Source: CAZVFX01 sp964626565
Lineage (GTDB): Bacteria; Myxococcota_A; UBA9042; CAIXZC01
Reading direction: 5' to 3'
Assembly (NCBI GenBank): GCA_964626565.1
Contig: CAZVFX010000014.1
Location: 1 to 64,000, forward strand
DNA: 64,000 bases
Shown here one piece after another: positions 36,283 to 43,714 of this stretch. Position numbers and translations under genes: made by a program. Position 1 is the first letter of the stretch. The number at the start of each line of letters is the position of its first letter. Below the pieces are notes generated by a model, which saw nothing but the letters and a program-made list of their open reading frames with translations, did no database searches and was not told the DNA's origin.

Positions 36283-36285
36283 ACA

Positions 36286-36891
36286 ATGACCCGGTCGTTT
36301 TCCCCAATTCTGGCTGTCTTTCTCCTGTTTGTGGTGGGTTGTCCGCCCCCGGGCGGAGACGACTATATTCGCCTGCCGGTGGATACAAAGTCGATTCGGG
36401 ATTCGGTTACCCTGGGGCCGGGTGACGTCTTCGAGGCCCGGGTCTACGGAGAAAAGGATCTGTCCGGAGTGCATCGGGTGTCCAGCGATGGCACCATCAT
36501 CTTCCCCCTTGTCGGCGAAGTTACCGTCCAGAATCTGTCAACGACTCAGATTGCGAACCTGCTACAGGATAAGCTGGCCGACGGCTACCTGAAGAAACCG
36601 TATGTCACCATTGTCATCAAGGAATACAACTCCAAGAAGATATTCGTCCTGGGGCAAGTCAGCAAGCCGGGGACCTTTCCCTTCGAAGGGGAGATGAACG
36701 TCATCCAAGCGATAACTCTCGCCGGCGGTTTTACACCCATGGCGCGCAAGAACAGCGTCATCGTTACGAGAGTTGAGAACCAGGAAGAGTTGAGGATTCG
36801 AGTCCCCGTCGAGAAAATCAGCGAGGGGCTTGCGCCCAACCTGGGGCTCAAACCGGGGGACATTGTGTTCGTTCCGGAAACTGTGATCTAG
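36286..36891 (+). CDS. Short OPX (Wza-like) polysaccharide export lipoprotein
   Basis: A 201-residue lipoprotein with lipobox FVVGC. Residues about 43-120 are the polysaccharide-export domain (LGPGDVFEARVYGEKDLSG, GTIIFPLVGEV, KKPYVTIVIKEY). About 120-195 is one SLBB domain (KIFVLGQVSKPGTFPF, ITLAGGFTPMARKNSV), ending GDIVFVPETVI. The C-terminal amphipathic helix that makes the outer-membrane pore in E. coli Wza is missing, which puts this in the short OPX class that needs a partner barrel. Such a barrel is encoded immediately upstream with a three-base gap. Confidence 0.9.
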   Translation: MTRSFSPILAVFLLFVVGCPPPGGDDYIRLPVDTKSIRDSVTLGPGDVFEARVYGEKDLSGVHRVSSDGTIIFPLVGEVTVQNLSTTQIANLLQDKLADGYLKKPYVTIVIKEYNSKKIFVLGQVSKPGTFPFEGEMNVIQAITLAGGFTPMARKNSVIVTRVENQEELRIRVPVEKISEGLAPNLGLKPGDIVFVPETVI

Positions 36892-36914
36892 CCCCTCACA
36901 CGCACGCGAAGTTC

Positions 36915-36943
36915 TTGCCTTCTAGCATGGTAAACTGTACAGT
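36915..36943 (+). promoter_or_regulatory. Weak promoter-like sequence before the PCP/BY-kinase
   Basis: TTGCCT at 36915-36920, a 17-base spacer and TACAGT at 36938-36943, each four of six matches. It lies in the 87-base gap after the OPX gene. Confidence 0.3.
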
Positions 36944-36978
36944 CTAAACAGAATTGTAGTGTTCCCGGAACGGGCTGG

Positions 36979-39285
36979 ATGGAAGAACGGCGCCAACTAT
37001 CTGAAATTACTGATACTCTCCGGACATTCATTGGGGTGCTGGAGAAACGGAAGTGGTTTGCCATCGCGGTTCTCGTGGCCACCGTGGGCGTGAGTATGCT
37101 GTTGGCGTCCAAGCAGTCTCCCGTGTACAAAGCAACTGCCACCATCATAATTGAGAAGCGAAGCCCGACGGTGCTGTCCCGTGTTCAGGAAGTCATCGAG
37201 TTGGGTACCTCCGACTATTGGAGCATGAAGGAGTACATGCAGACCCAGTTGGAGATACTCAAGAGCCGGCGGCTCGCCAAGCGGGTGGTCGACAAACTTA
37301 CCCTCGCTCTTGACGAGCGCTTTCTGGGCCTGGACGGGAACAATCCGCCCTTGAGCGAAGCCGAGAAGCGTCGCCGGATGGCGAAGATGGACGCGGTTGC
37401 AGTGCTCATGGGGCGGGTCGAGGTGGAAGCCAGGATGGATAGCCAACTCGTGCTCGTGAGCGTTGAGGCGCCCGACCCCCACATGGCCCAGGACCTTGCC
37501 AATGCGCTGGTTACCGAGTACCGGCAGGAGAACCTCGAGTACAAGAAACGGGTGGTTTCGGATGCAATCTCCGAACTTCGGGATATGTTGCTGCGACTCA
37601 AGCAAGAGAAGGAGGAGGCGGAAGCAAAGGTGCTCGAATTCGAGCGTCGTCACGCGATGGGCAGCTTGGAGAGCAGGAAGCGGAGCGTAGAGGAGAAGCT
37701 CAAGACCTACGACGAACGGTATCTGCAGGCGGGCATCGACAGGTCCGATTTGGAGTCCAGTCCTCTGCGGGACCAACTCGACGTGCAGATAGCAGCTCTC
37801 GAAGTGCTCCTCAAGGAGAAGGACTTCTCCCGGGTGGCACATCCGCTTCTCGTCGAAAGCTCCACTATTTCGCTGCTCAAGCAGAAGCTCGTGGACCTGG
37901 AGACCAAGGTTCGCGAGTTGACCGGAAGGTACGGTCCCAAGCATCCCATGATGAAAGCCGCCTACAGCCAGCGCAAGCTGGTCCGCAACACTTTGCAGCG
38001 GGAAGCGAGCATGCTGTTGCAAGCGGAACTGATCAAGTTGCGCAAGCAGCACGCGGAGGAAAGCGACAAGCTGGTCAAGTCGATCCAAATGGAAGACGAG
38101 CTGAGGAAGATGCTGGAGCGTGCCAAGGAGGAGGAAACCGCGCTCGTCAAGCTCGAACTCGATTATGAGCCGCTGAGGAAGAACGAGGAAGAGGTCGAGA
38201 AGCACTACGAGAGCGTCAAGGAGAGGTACTCGGAAACCAGCTTGAGCGCACAGGTTGAAACAAACAACGTCCGTATTCAGGATCTGGCCCCACTGCCCGA
38301 CCTTCCCATCCGGCCCAACCGCAAGCTGAGCCTGCTCATCGGCGTATTTCTCGGTTTGCTCCTGGGCATCGGTGCGGCATTCTTCGTGGAGTCGCTGGAC
38401 AGTACTCTGAAGACTCGTGAGGATATCGAGGTTATCATGGGGGTGGATTTCCTGGGGCTCTTGCCCGCGATCGGGGAGATGGACAGGCCCGAAGTGGACG
38501 GTCCCCACGAACAGCCGGAACTGTTCGTACACCACTTCCCGAAGTCTTCCATTACCGAACACTTTCGGACCGTCAAAACGAACCTCTTCTTCTCCCGACC
38601 GGGTGAACGTCTTCGGCACGTTCTTATCGCCAGCCCTGGTCCCAAGGAAGGGAAGACCACGGTGGCCGTGAATCTGGCTGCGGTGAATGCGGCCGCCGGT
38701 TCTCGCACCCTTATCGTCGACACAGACATGCGCCGCCCGCGAGTTCACAAGTTGTTGGGCATCCCCAGGCGGCCGGGCATCACTGAGTTCTATCTCGGCA
38801 CCGCTCCCATCGAGAATTTCACTCGTTCTACAACCGTGGAGGGAATGGATGTGCTGACCTGCGGGTCCATTTCCCCAAATCCGGTTGAGATTCTCGAGTC
38901 AGCCAAGTTCCGGCAAATGCTGGAGCGCCTCACCGAACTGTATGACACGGTCTTCTTCGATTCTCCGCCGTTGCTGGCGGTGGCCGACGCCAAGATTATC
39001 TGTTCCATGCTCGATTCCGGCGTGTTGGTGGTGAAGGCGGGGCAGACGACGAAGGATGCCCTCAAGGAAGCTCGCCGGATGCTGTATCCCATCATCAGCG
39101 AGGATGTTGGTGTGGTGCTCAACTGTTTTGATGTTGAAAAGCATTCGTATCGCTATTACTATTACCGGAGCAAGCGCTACGGCTACTACAATTATTATGC
39201 TTACGATGACAAGGGCGCAGGTGAGCCTGAGTCCACGATAGATATTAGCCCGAAGGAGAGGAGACGCAAATGGGCAAAGCAATAG
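36979..39285 (+). CDS. Polysaccharide co-polymerase with BY-kinase domain (Wzc-like, PCP-2a)
   Basis: A 768-residue inner-membrane protein. A Wzz-type N-terminal region has a TM helix at about 22-42, a long periplasmic coiled coil (about 190-420) and a second TM helix near 450 preceded by PLPDLPIRPNRK. The cytoplasmic kinase has Walker A GPKEGKTT near 555, Walker A' LIVDTDMRRP and Walker B VFFDSPP. The tail is Tyr-rich (SYRYYYYRSKRYGYYNYYA), the normal autophosphorylation cluster. Phosphorylation cycles of such proteins control chain length and export through the OPX channel. The final 16 bases overlap the start of the DnaK-like gene. Confidence 0.93.
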   Translation: MEERRQLSEITDTLRTFIGVLEKRKWFAIAVLVATVGVSMLLASKQSPVYKATATIIIEKRSPTVLSRVQEVIELGTSDYWSMKEYMQTQLEILKSRRLAKRVVDKLTLALDERFLGLDGNNPPLSEAEKRRRMAKMDAVAVLMGRVEVEARMDSQLVLVSVEAPDPHMAQDLANALVTEYRQENLEYKKRVVSDAISELRDMLLRLKQEKEEAEAKVLEFERRHAMGSLESRKRSVEEKLKTYDERYLQAGIDRSDLESSPLRDQLDVQIAALEVLLKEKDFSRVAHPLLVESSTISLLKQKLVDLETKVRELTGRYGPKHPMMKAAYSQRKLVRNTLQREASMLLQAELIKLRKQHAEESDKLVKSIQMEDELRKMLERAKEEETALVKLELDYEPLRKNEEEVEKHYESVKERYSETSLSAQVETNNVRIQDLAPLPDLPIRPNRKLSLLIGVFLGLLLGIGAAFFVESLDSTLKTREDIEVIMGVDFLGLLPAIGEMDRPEVDGPHEQPELFVHHFPKSSITEHFRTVKTNLFFSRPGERLRHVLIASPGPKEGKTTVAVNLAAVNAAAGSRTLIVDTDMRRPRVHKLLGIPRRPGITEFYLGTAPIENFTRSTTVEGMDVLTCGSISPNPVEILESAKFRQMLERLTELYDTVFFDSPPLLAVADAKIICSMLDSGVLVVKAGQTTKDALKEARRMLYPIISEDVGVVLNCFDVEKHSYRYYYYRSKRYGYYNYYAYDDKGAGEPESTIDISPKERRRKWAKQ

Positions 39286-41075
39286 GCATTGACCTGGGTA
39301 CGACGTTTTCGTGCGTAGCAACCATGGAAGGAGGCACTCCCGTAGTGATCTCGAACCAGGAAGGCGGCCGCACGACGCCGTCGGTGGTGGCCTTCACGGA
39401 AGACGGGCGGTTGGTTGGAAGCTCGGCCCGTCGCCAGTTGGTTGCCAACCCGGAGAACACTGTGTACTCGGTGAAACGATTGATGGGAAGGAAGTTCGAT
39501 ACCCCTGAGGTTGAGCGGATGAACAAGTCCTCGGGATATCGCATCAATCCAGCTCCCAACGGGGATGCTCACGTCGAGGTTGGCGAGCGGCTCTATTCGC
39601 CTCAGGAGATCTCTGCTTTCGTGCTCAGCGAGATGAAGGAGCACGCCGAGGAGTACCTGGGCACGGAGGTTGGCGAGGCGGTGATTACGGTCCCTGCCTA
39701 CTTCAACGACGCGCAGCGGCAGGCGACCCGTGACGCCGGGCGTATTGCCGGTCTGGAAGTGCTCCGGATCATCAACGAGCCTACGGCCGCGGCGCTGGCC
39801 TACGGGCTGACCAAGGAGGCCAGCGGCCTCATCGCCATCTATGACCTGGGCGGCGGCACCTTCGATATTTCCATTCTGGAGGTGGGCCAGGGAGTCTTCC
39901 AGGTCAAGGCGACACATGGCGACACCTTCCTCGGAGGCGAGGACGTTGACTCTCGGATCGCCGATTTTATTATCGAGGAATTCCAGAAGGCCGAGGGCGT
40001 GGACCTGACAGAGGATTTTGTCGCTCACCAGCGTGTCCGCGAAGCTGCGGAGAAGGCCAAAGTCGAGCTGTCGGTCGCGGAAGAAACCGAGATCAATCTT
40101 CCCTTTATCCACGCGGATGACAAGGGGCCAAAGCACGTAAAGCGAAACCTGACTCGCAAGGAACTCGAGTCCATGGTCGAGGACCTCATAGACAAGACGG
40201 TCTGGCACTGCGAGAAAGTCCTCGAGGACGCCGGGCTTAAAGTCGGGGACGTCGGGGAAGTTCTGCTGGTCGGCGGCATGACGAAGATGCCGCTGGTGCG
40301 GGCCAAGGTCGCCAAGTTCTTCGACCGGGCGCCCAACCGGGGCGTGAACCCCGATGAGGCGGTTGCGGTTGGCGCTGCCATCCAGGCCGGCATTCTGTCG
40401 GGCGAAGTCGAGGATGTGCTGCTCCTCGACGTTATTCCACTGTCCCTGGGTATTGAGACCAAGGGAGGCGTGTTTACCCGGCTTATCGAGCGGAACCGGA
40501 CGATTCCCACTTCATGTACCGAAGTGTTTACCACAGCGGAGGACTACCAGTCTGTGGTGAATATCCACGTGCTTCAAGGTGAGCGTCCCATGGCTCGGGA
40601 CAACAAGTCCCTGGCCAGGTTCGAACTGGTGGGCATTCCACCGGCCCGCCGGGGGTTCCCCAAGATTGAGGTGACCTTCGAAGTTGACGTCAACGGCATC
40701 CTGTCCGTTCGAGCCAAGGACATGGCCACGGGCAACGAGCAGTCCATCAGGGTGCGTCCGTCCAGCGGGTTGTCCGAGCGGGAGATCGAGAAGTTCATCG
40801 ATGAGGCCGACGAGCATCGCTCCAAGGACGTCCGGAAGAAGGAACTGGCGGAACTCAAGAACAAGGTGGAAGGCCTGCTCTACACCACCGAGCGTTCCAT
40901 GGCCGAATTCCAAAGCTACCTTACCCAGGAAGAGCGCGACCAGATCGAGGCGGACATGGAGAAGTGCCGCGACGCGCTGGAAGGGGACGACGAGGACAAG
41001 ATCAAAGAGGCGATGCTGGCCCTCGAGAAATCTTCCTACCGAATCGCCGAGGTTATGTACAAGGACCTCGCCTGA
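39270..41075 (+). CDS. DnaK-family Hsp70 chaperone paralogue
   Basis: A 601-residue Hsp70. The ATPase domain is intact: AIGIDLGTTFSCVA at the N-terminus, VPAYFNDAQRQATRDAG, NEPTAAALAYGL, YDLGGGTFDISILE and LVGGMTKMPLV. The substrate-binding domain begins with DVIPLSLGIET. The lid ends at VMYKDLA without the extended acidic tail of housekeeping DnaK. No grpE or dnaJ is nearby. GGAGAGGAG precedes ATG 39270, which lies inside the BY-kinase gene. In M. xanthus, DnaK paralogues (SglK, StkA) affect exopolysaccharide and social motility, so a specialised role with this exporter is likely, though a general stress role cannot be excluded. I do not assign the symbol dnaK because this may not be the housekeeping copy. 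Confidence 0.93.
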   Translation: MGKAIGIDLGTTFSCVATMEGGTPVVISNQEGGRTTPSVVAFTEDGRLVGSSARRQLVANPENTVYSVKRLMGRKFDTPEVERMNKSSGYRINPAPNGDAHVEVGERLYSPQEISAFVLSEMKEHAEEYLGTEVGEAVITVPAYFNDAQRQATRDAGRIAGLEVLRIINEPTAAALAYGLTKEASGLIAIYDLGGGTFDISILEVGQGVFQVKATHGDTFLGGEDVDSRIADFIIEEFQKAEGVDLTEDFVAHQRVREAAEKAKVELSVAEETEINLPFIHADDKGPKHVKRNLTRKELESMVEDLIDKTVWHCEKVLEDAGLKVGDVGEVLLVGGMTKMPLVRAKVAKFFDRAPNRGVNPDEAVAVGAAIQAGILSGEVEDVLLLDVIPLSLGIETKGGVFTRLIERNRTIPTSCTEVFTTAEDYQSVVNIHVLQGERPMARDNKSLARFELVGIPPARRGFPKIEVTFEVDVNGILSVRAKDMATGNEQSIRVRPSSGLSEREIEKFIDEADEHRSKDVRKKELAELKNKVEGLLYTTERSMAEFQSYLTQEERDQIEADMEKCRDALEGDDEDKIKEAMLALEKSSYRIAEVMYKDLA

Positions 41076-41089
41076 TACCACCCACAATT

Positions 41090-41118
41090 TTGCTACATTC
41101 GCACACTGGCCATACCAT
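41090..41118 (+). promoter_or_regulatory. Predicted promoter for the beta-grasp gene
   Basis: TTGCTA at 41090-41095, a 17-base spacer and TACCAT at 41113-41118. It is in the 72-base gap before ATG 41148 and would give a leader of about 20 bases. Confidence 0.4.
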
Positions 41119-41147
41119 GGTTGTAGGGTTATCTAGCGGGGAGTGCC

Positions 41148-41579
41148 ATGGGCATGTTGCTTGGGAGCCGGCGGAACGAAGAGCTGTTGCGAGACACTCC
41201 GTTCGTTTCCGAGTTCAGGGTTTCCGCCCAACCCCCGCAGCCTGACGATATCTCCGTTACTGTGCATTTCCTGGGCAGTCTGGCGATGAGGGCCGGTACG
41301 GACATGTGTCGCCTCACCTGCCTGAGGGGAACGCCTCTGGTATGGCTTCTGGGCAGCGTCGCCCGCACCTATCCCGGCTTTCAGGAAGTATTGGCGGATG
41401 AAGGGTGCTACGTGCCGGTAATCAACGGCCGACGGGCTTACTGGTGGAGTGACATGGGAGTTGACGGCGAGTTGGTGCTCGTGCCTTCAGTCGCTTTTTT
41501 CGACTGGCCGGAAGGGATGAAGAAACGACGCAAGTTTTCCGGGATCACGTGTCTGGATGTAGAGGGCCCCGTTACCTGA
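41148..41579 (+). CDS. MoaD/ThiS-like beta-grasp protein without C-terminal GlyGly
   Basis: A 143-residue protein. About residues 36-120 follow the MoaD/ThiS plan: a first strand (SVTVHFLGSLAMRAG), a helix (TPLVWLLGSVARTYPGFQEVL), a CYVPVINGRR strand and the penultimate DGELVLVPSVAFF. MoaD and ThiS end right after this in GlyGly, which is adenylated. Here the sequence runs on through DWPEGMKKRRKFSG with no terminal diglycine, so classical sulfur-carrier use is unlikely. The last 93 bases overlap the 3' end of the convergent AIM24 gene. The family call is by pattern only; an unrelated small domain is possible. Confidence 0.6.
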   Translation: MGMLLGSRRNEELLRDTPFVSEFRVSAQPPQPDDISVTVHFLGSLAMRAGTDMCRLTCLRGTPLVWLLGSVARTYPGFQEVLADEGCYVPVINGRRAYWWSDMGVDGELVLVPSVAFFDWPEGMKKRRKFSGITCLDVEGPVT

Positions 41580-42164
41580 GAACCTGGCCACCAGGCCTTC
41601 CCCGCTCAAGAAGAGGCTTTTTAGCCCCCCAACCTTGCTGATGTTGTACTGGAGCGACTCCTCAAACGCCACGATGTGACCCGTGTCGACTACATATTGT
41701 TGCTCCACATCCTGTTTCGCCATGGCGCCGAAACTTGTTATCCACACCTTACCGGGGCCGGTGAGCTTCAGCAGAAACAGTCCGGTTCCACTGAAGAATC
41801 CTTTGGCGCCGCCCCACTTCGTGTCCAGGCTCACCTCGGGAGTGCTGGCCAGGTAGCAGGACGACTGCACCATTAATGTGCGGCCTGCTTCCAAGTCCAA
41901 CTCCAGGATGTCTCCCGGCGAAGCGGGCGCCAGGTAGACGGCCCCGGCCTGAGAAGTGGCTTCGTAAGTTGACTGGAAAAAGCTCTCCCCACCCAGCACC
42001 TTGCGTTTGAGTCCCTTAAGCACGCCGCCCCGCGCCTTGGAGGTAAGAGTGACCTGTGGTTCCATACCCACCATCGCACCACTCTCGGCGACCAGCTTTT
42101 CCCCCGGTTCAAGGGTCACAGCCAGCATTGCATATTCAGGCTTGAGTTCGATGTTTGACTGCAT
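41487..42164 (-). CDS. AIM24 family protein (third of three tandem copies)
   Basis: A 225-residue beta-rich protein of the AIM24/TIGR00266 type. Markers are LEPGEKLVAESGAMVGM near the N-terminus, RKVLGGESFFQSTYEA in the middle, and FLSGEGLVARFSGNGALYIQTR near the C-terminus. The family forms a double-stranded beta-helix-like trimer. In yeast it is mitochondrial; bacterial function is not settled. GGAGG precedes the ATG. The stop codon end overlaps the convergent beta-grasp gene by 93 bases. It is 11 bases downstream of the next copy and likely in one operon. Confidence 0.9.
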   Translation of the reverse strand: MQSNIELKPEYAMLAVTLEPGEKLVAESGAMVGMEPQVTLTSKARGGVLKGLKRKVLGGESFFQSTYEATSQAGAVYLAPASPGDILELDLEAGRTLMVQSSCYLASTPEVSLDTKWGGAKGFFSGTGLFLLKLTGPGKVWITSFGAMAKQDVEQQYVVDTGHIVAFEESLQYNISKVGGLKSLFLSGEGLVARFSGNGALYIQTRDPGKLASFLHPFRPVEKSD

Positions 42165-42175
42165 TTCTTACCTCC

Positions 42176-42853
42176 CTACTGCTGCCGCGGAGGCAGCTTG
42201 GGCCCGACGGCCGAGCCGAACTCCGCGGGGTTGCGGGTCTGGATCCACAGTTTGCCCCGGCCGGTGAACTGGCAGACCAGGCCTTCGCCGCTGAAGAAGG
42301 TCGAAAACCAGCCGCCGACGCGCCGTAGTTTGAAATCCAGGGTCGGTTCGAAAGCCACCAGATGTCCCGTGTCGATGATAAACGGCTCGGATATCTCCAT
42401 TTCGTGGATGCCGCCGAAGGCTGACATCAATACCGGGCCCTGTCCGACTGCCTTGAGCATAAAGAAGCCCTTGCCGCCGAAGAAATTCTTGAATCCAGCG
42501 ACTTTGGTCTGGATGTCAACAGCAGGAGAACTGGCCACGTAGCAGGTGGATTGTATCAGCAGCTCGCCGCTAAGATCGTGCTGAACGAGATCCCCCACGT
42601 TGGCGGGAGCCAACCTCACGTGCCCCTGGCCGCTTTCGGCAGTGAAGGTGTTCATGAAGAACGATTCACCGGTGAACATCTTGCGTGCGAGGCCCTTGAG
42701 GATTCCGCCCTTTCCCATGCGGGAACTGGTTTCCATTTTTACATTTGCCGCCATACCGATCATCGCGCCGCTTTCGGCTCGAATCGACTCGCCCTGCTCC
42801 ATGGTCACAGTGGCGGTGGCATAGGCGGGCTGGTGTTCCAATTTGATTTCCAT
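42176..42853 (-). CDS. AIM24 family protein (second of three tandem copies)
   Basis: A 225-residue AIM24 paralogue with EQGESIRAESGAMIGMAANV, RKMFTGESFFMNTFTAES and FFSGEGLVCQFTGRGKLWIQTR. AGGAGGAGG precedes the ATG. It lies 12 bases after the first copy and 11 bases before the third. The three copies have clearly diverged (about one third identical by eye), so the duplication is old and each probably has its own role, perhaps as a hetero-oligomer. Confidence 0.9.
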   Translation of the reverse strand: MEIKLEHQPAYATATVTMEQGESIRAESGAMIGMAANVKMETSSRMGKGGILKGLARKMFTGESFFMNTFTAESGQGHVRLAPANVGDLVQHDLSGELLIQSTCYVASSPAVDIQTKVAGFKNFFGGKGFFMLKAVGQGPVLMSAFGGIHEMEISEPFIIDTGHLVAFEPTLDFKLRRVGGWFSTFFSGEGLVCQFTGRGKLWIQTRNPAEFGSAVGPKLPPRQQ

Positions 42854-42865
42854 AGCGTCCTCCTC

Positions 42866-43564
42866 CTAAGCGGGCAAGTGCGGGGCAATCCACGAAACCA
42901 GGCTGCCCAGGTTACGGCTCTGCAGGAGCAATTTGCCCGTACCCGAGAATTCGAAAACCAGGCCTTCGCCAGATTTGAAGGCAGTCAACATACCGCCCCC
43001 GGCAAGCCTCAGCTTGTAGCCCAACGTCTCGTCGAAAGCTACCATGTGCCCGGTGTCGCAGACGAAGCTCCCTTCCACCTGCACCTCTCGGATTCCTCCG
43101 TAAGCGTTGATCCAGATTTCTCCCGACCCCTGTGCTTCGAGGAGGAATGCTCCCTCACCACCGAAGATGGAGGTGAACCCGCCCCAGCGTGTTTTCAGGC
43201 GAACGCCGGGCGTACTCGCCACAAACGAGCCCGGCTGGATTATGAGGGAGGAGCCTTCATTCACCTGCATGTTGACCAGGTCTCCGACCATTGCGGGTGC
43301 GACGAACAACTCCCCGGCTCCTCCTTCGGGAGTGTAGGTGTTGAAGAACATGGACTCTCCGCCCAGGAACTTGCGGACGAGGGCGATGAAGAAGGCCGCG
43401 ATCTTGGCAATAAAGCCGAGGCCGGTGCCGCCGATGGACGTGTTGATACCCATGTTCGTGGACATGGCCACCATCGACCCCGCCTCTGTGACGATGGACT
43501 CGCCTGGTTCCAAGTCGAACCTGGCCATGGCGAAAGAAGGCTTGAACAGGATTTGGTGTTGCAT
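42866..43564 (-). CDS. AIM24 family protein (first of three tandem copies)
   Basis: A 232-residue AIM24 paralogue with EPGESIVTEAGSMVAMSTNM, FLGGESMFFNTYTPEGGAGE and FKSGEGLVFEFSGTGKLLLQSR. A Gly-rich hydrophobic stretch (GLGFIAKIAAFFIALVRKFLG) at about residues 46-65 is longer than in the other two copies and could touch membrane. ATG 43564 has GGGAGGA upstream; the open frame continues to 43831 but that extension has no coding features and runs into the divergent promoter. This is the promoter-proximal gene of the minus-strand trio. Confidence 0.88.
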   Translation of the reverse strand: MQHQILFKPSFAMARFDLEPGESIVTEAGSMVAMSTNMGINTSIGGTGLGFIAKIAAFFIALVRKFLGGESMFFNTYTPEGGAGELFVAPAMVGDLVNMQVNEGSSLIIQPGSFVASTPGVRLKTRWGGFTSIFGGEGAFLLEAQGSGEIWINAYGGIREVQVEGSFVCDTGHMVAFDETLGYKLRLAGGGMLTAFKSGEGLVFEFSGTGKLLLQSRNLGSLVSWIAPHLPA

Positions 43565-43578
43565 TCTTGTCCTCCCGG

Positions 43579-43597
43579 GAGTTCTATTTATGAACTC
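43579..43597. other. Inverted repeat upstream of the AIM24 operon
   Basis: GAGTTC at 43579-43584 and GAACTC at 43592-43597 around a seven-base AT-rich loop, 15-33 bases upstream of the first AIM24 start codon. It could be an operator or a leader stem-loop. Confidence 0.4.
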
Positions 43598-43652
43598 TGA
43601 TGAATTGCAACTTATCACCCGCAAAAGGTAGGAGTCAAGGAGGTGGGAAGGT

Positions 43653-43682
43653 TTGACTTCGCGCACGCTGCGCAGGTAGAAT
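43653..43682 (+). promoter_or_regulatory. Predicted promoter for the C25 protease gene
   Basis: TTGACT at 43653-43658, an 18-base spacer and TAGAAT at 43677-43682. Transcription would start near 43690, 25 bases before ATG 43715. This argues against the longer reading frame starting at 43643. Confidence 0.6.
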
Positions 43683-43714
43683 GCGAGACTAGGTCCGGAC
43701 CCGAAGGAGGGGTT

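Noticed and set aside
36997..38748. Open frame on the minus strand (583 codons) opposite the BY-kinase
   Set aside because: Shadow of a gene with intact Wzz, Walker A and Walker B motifs; no coding features of its own.
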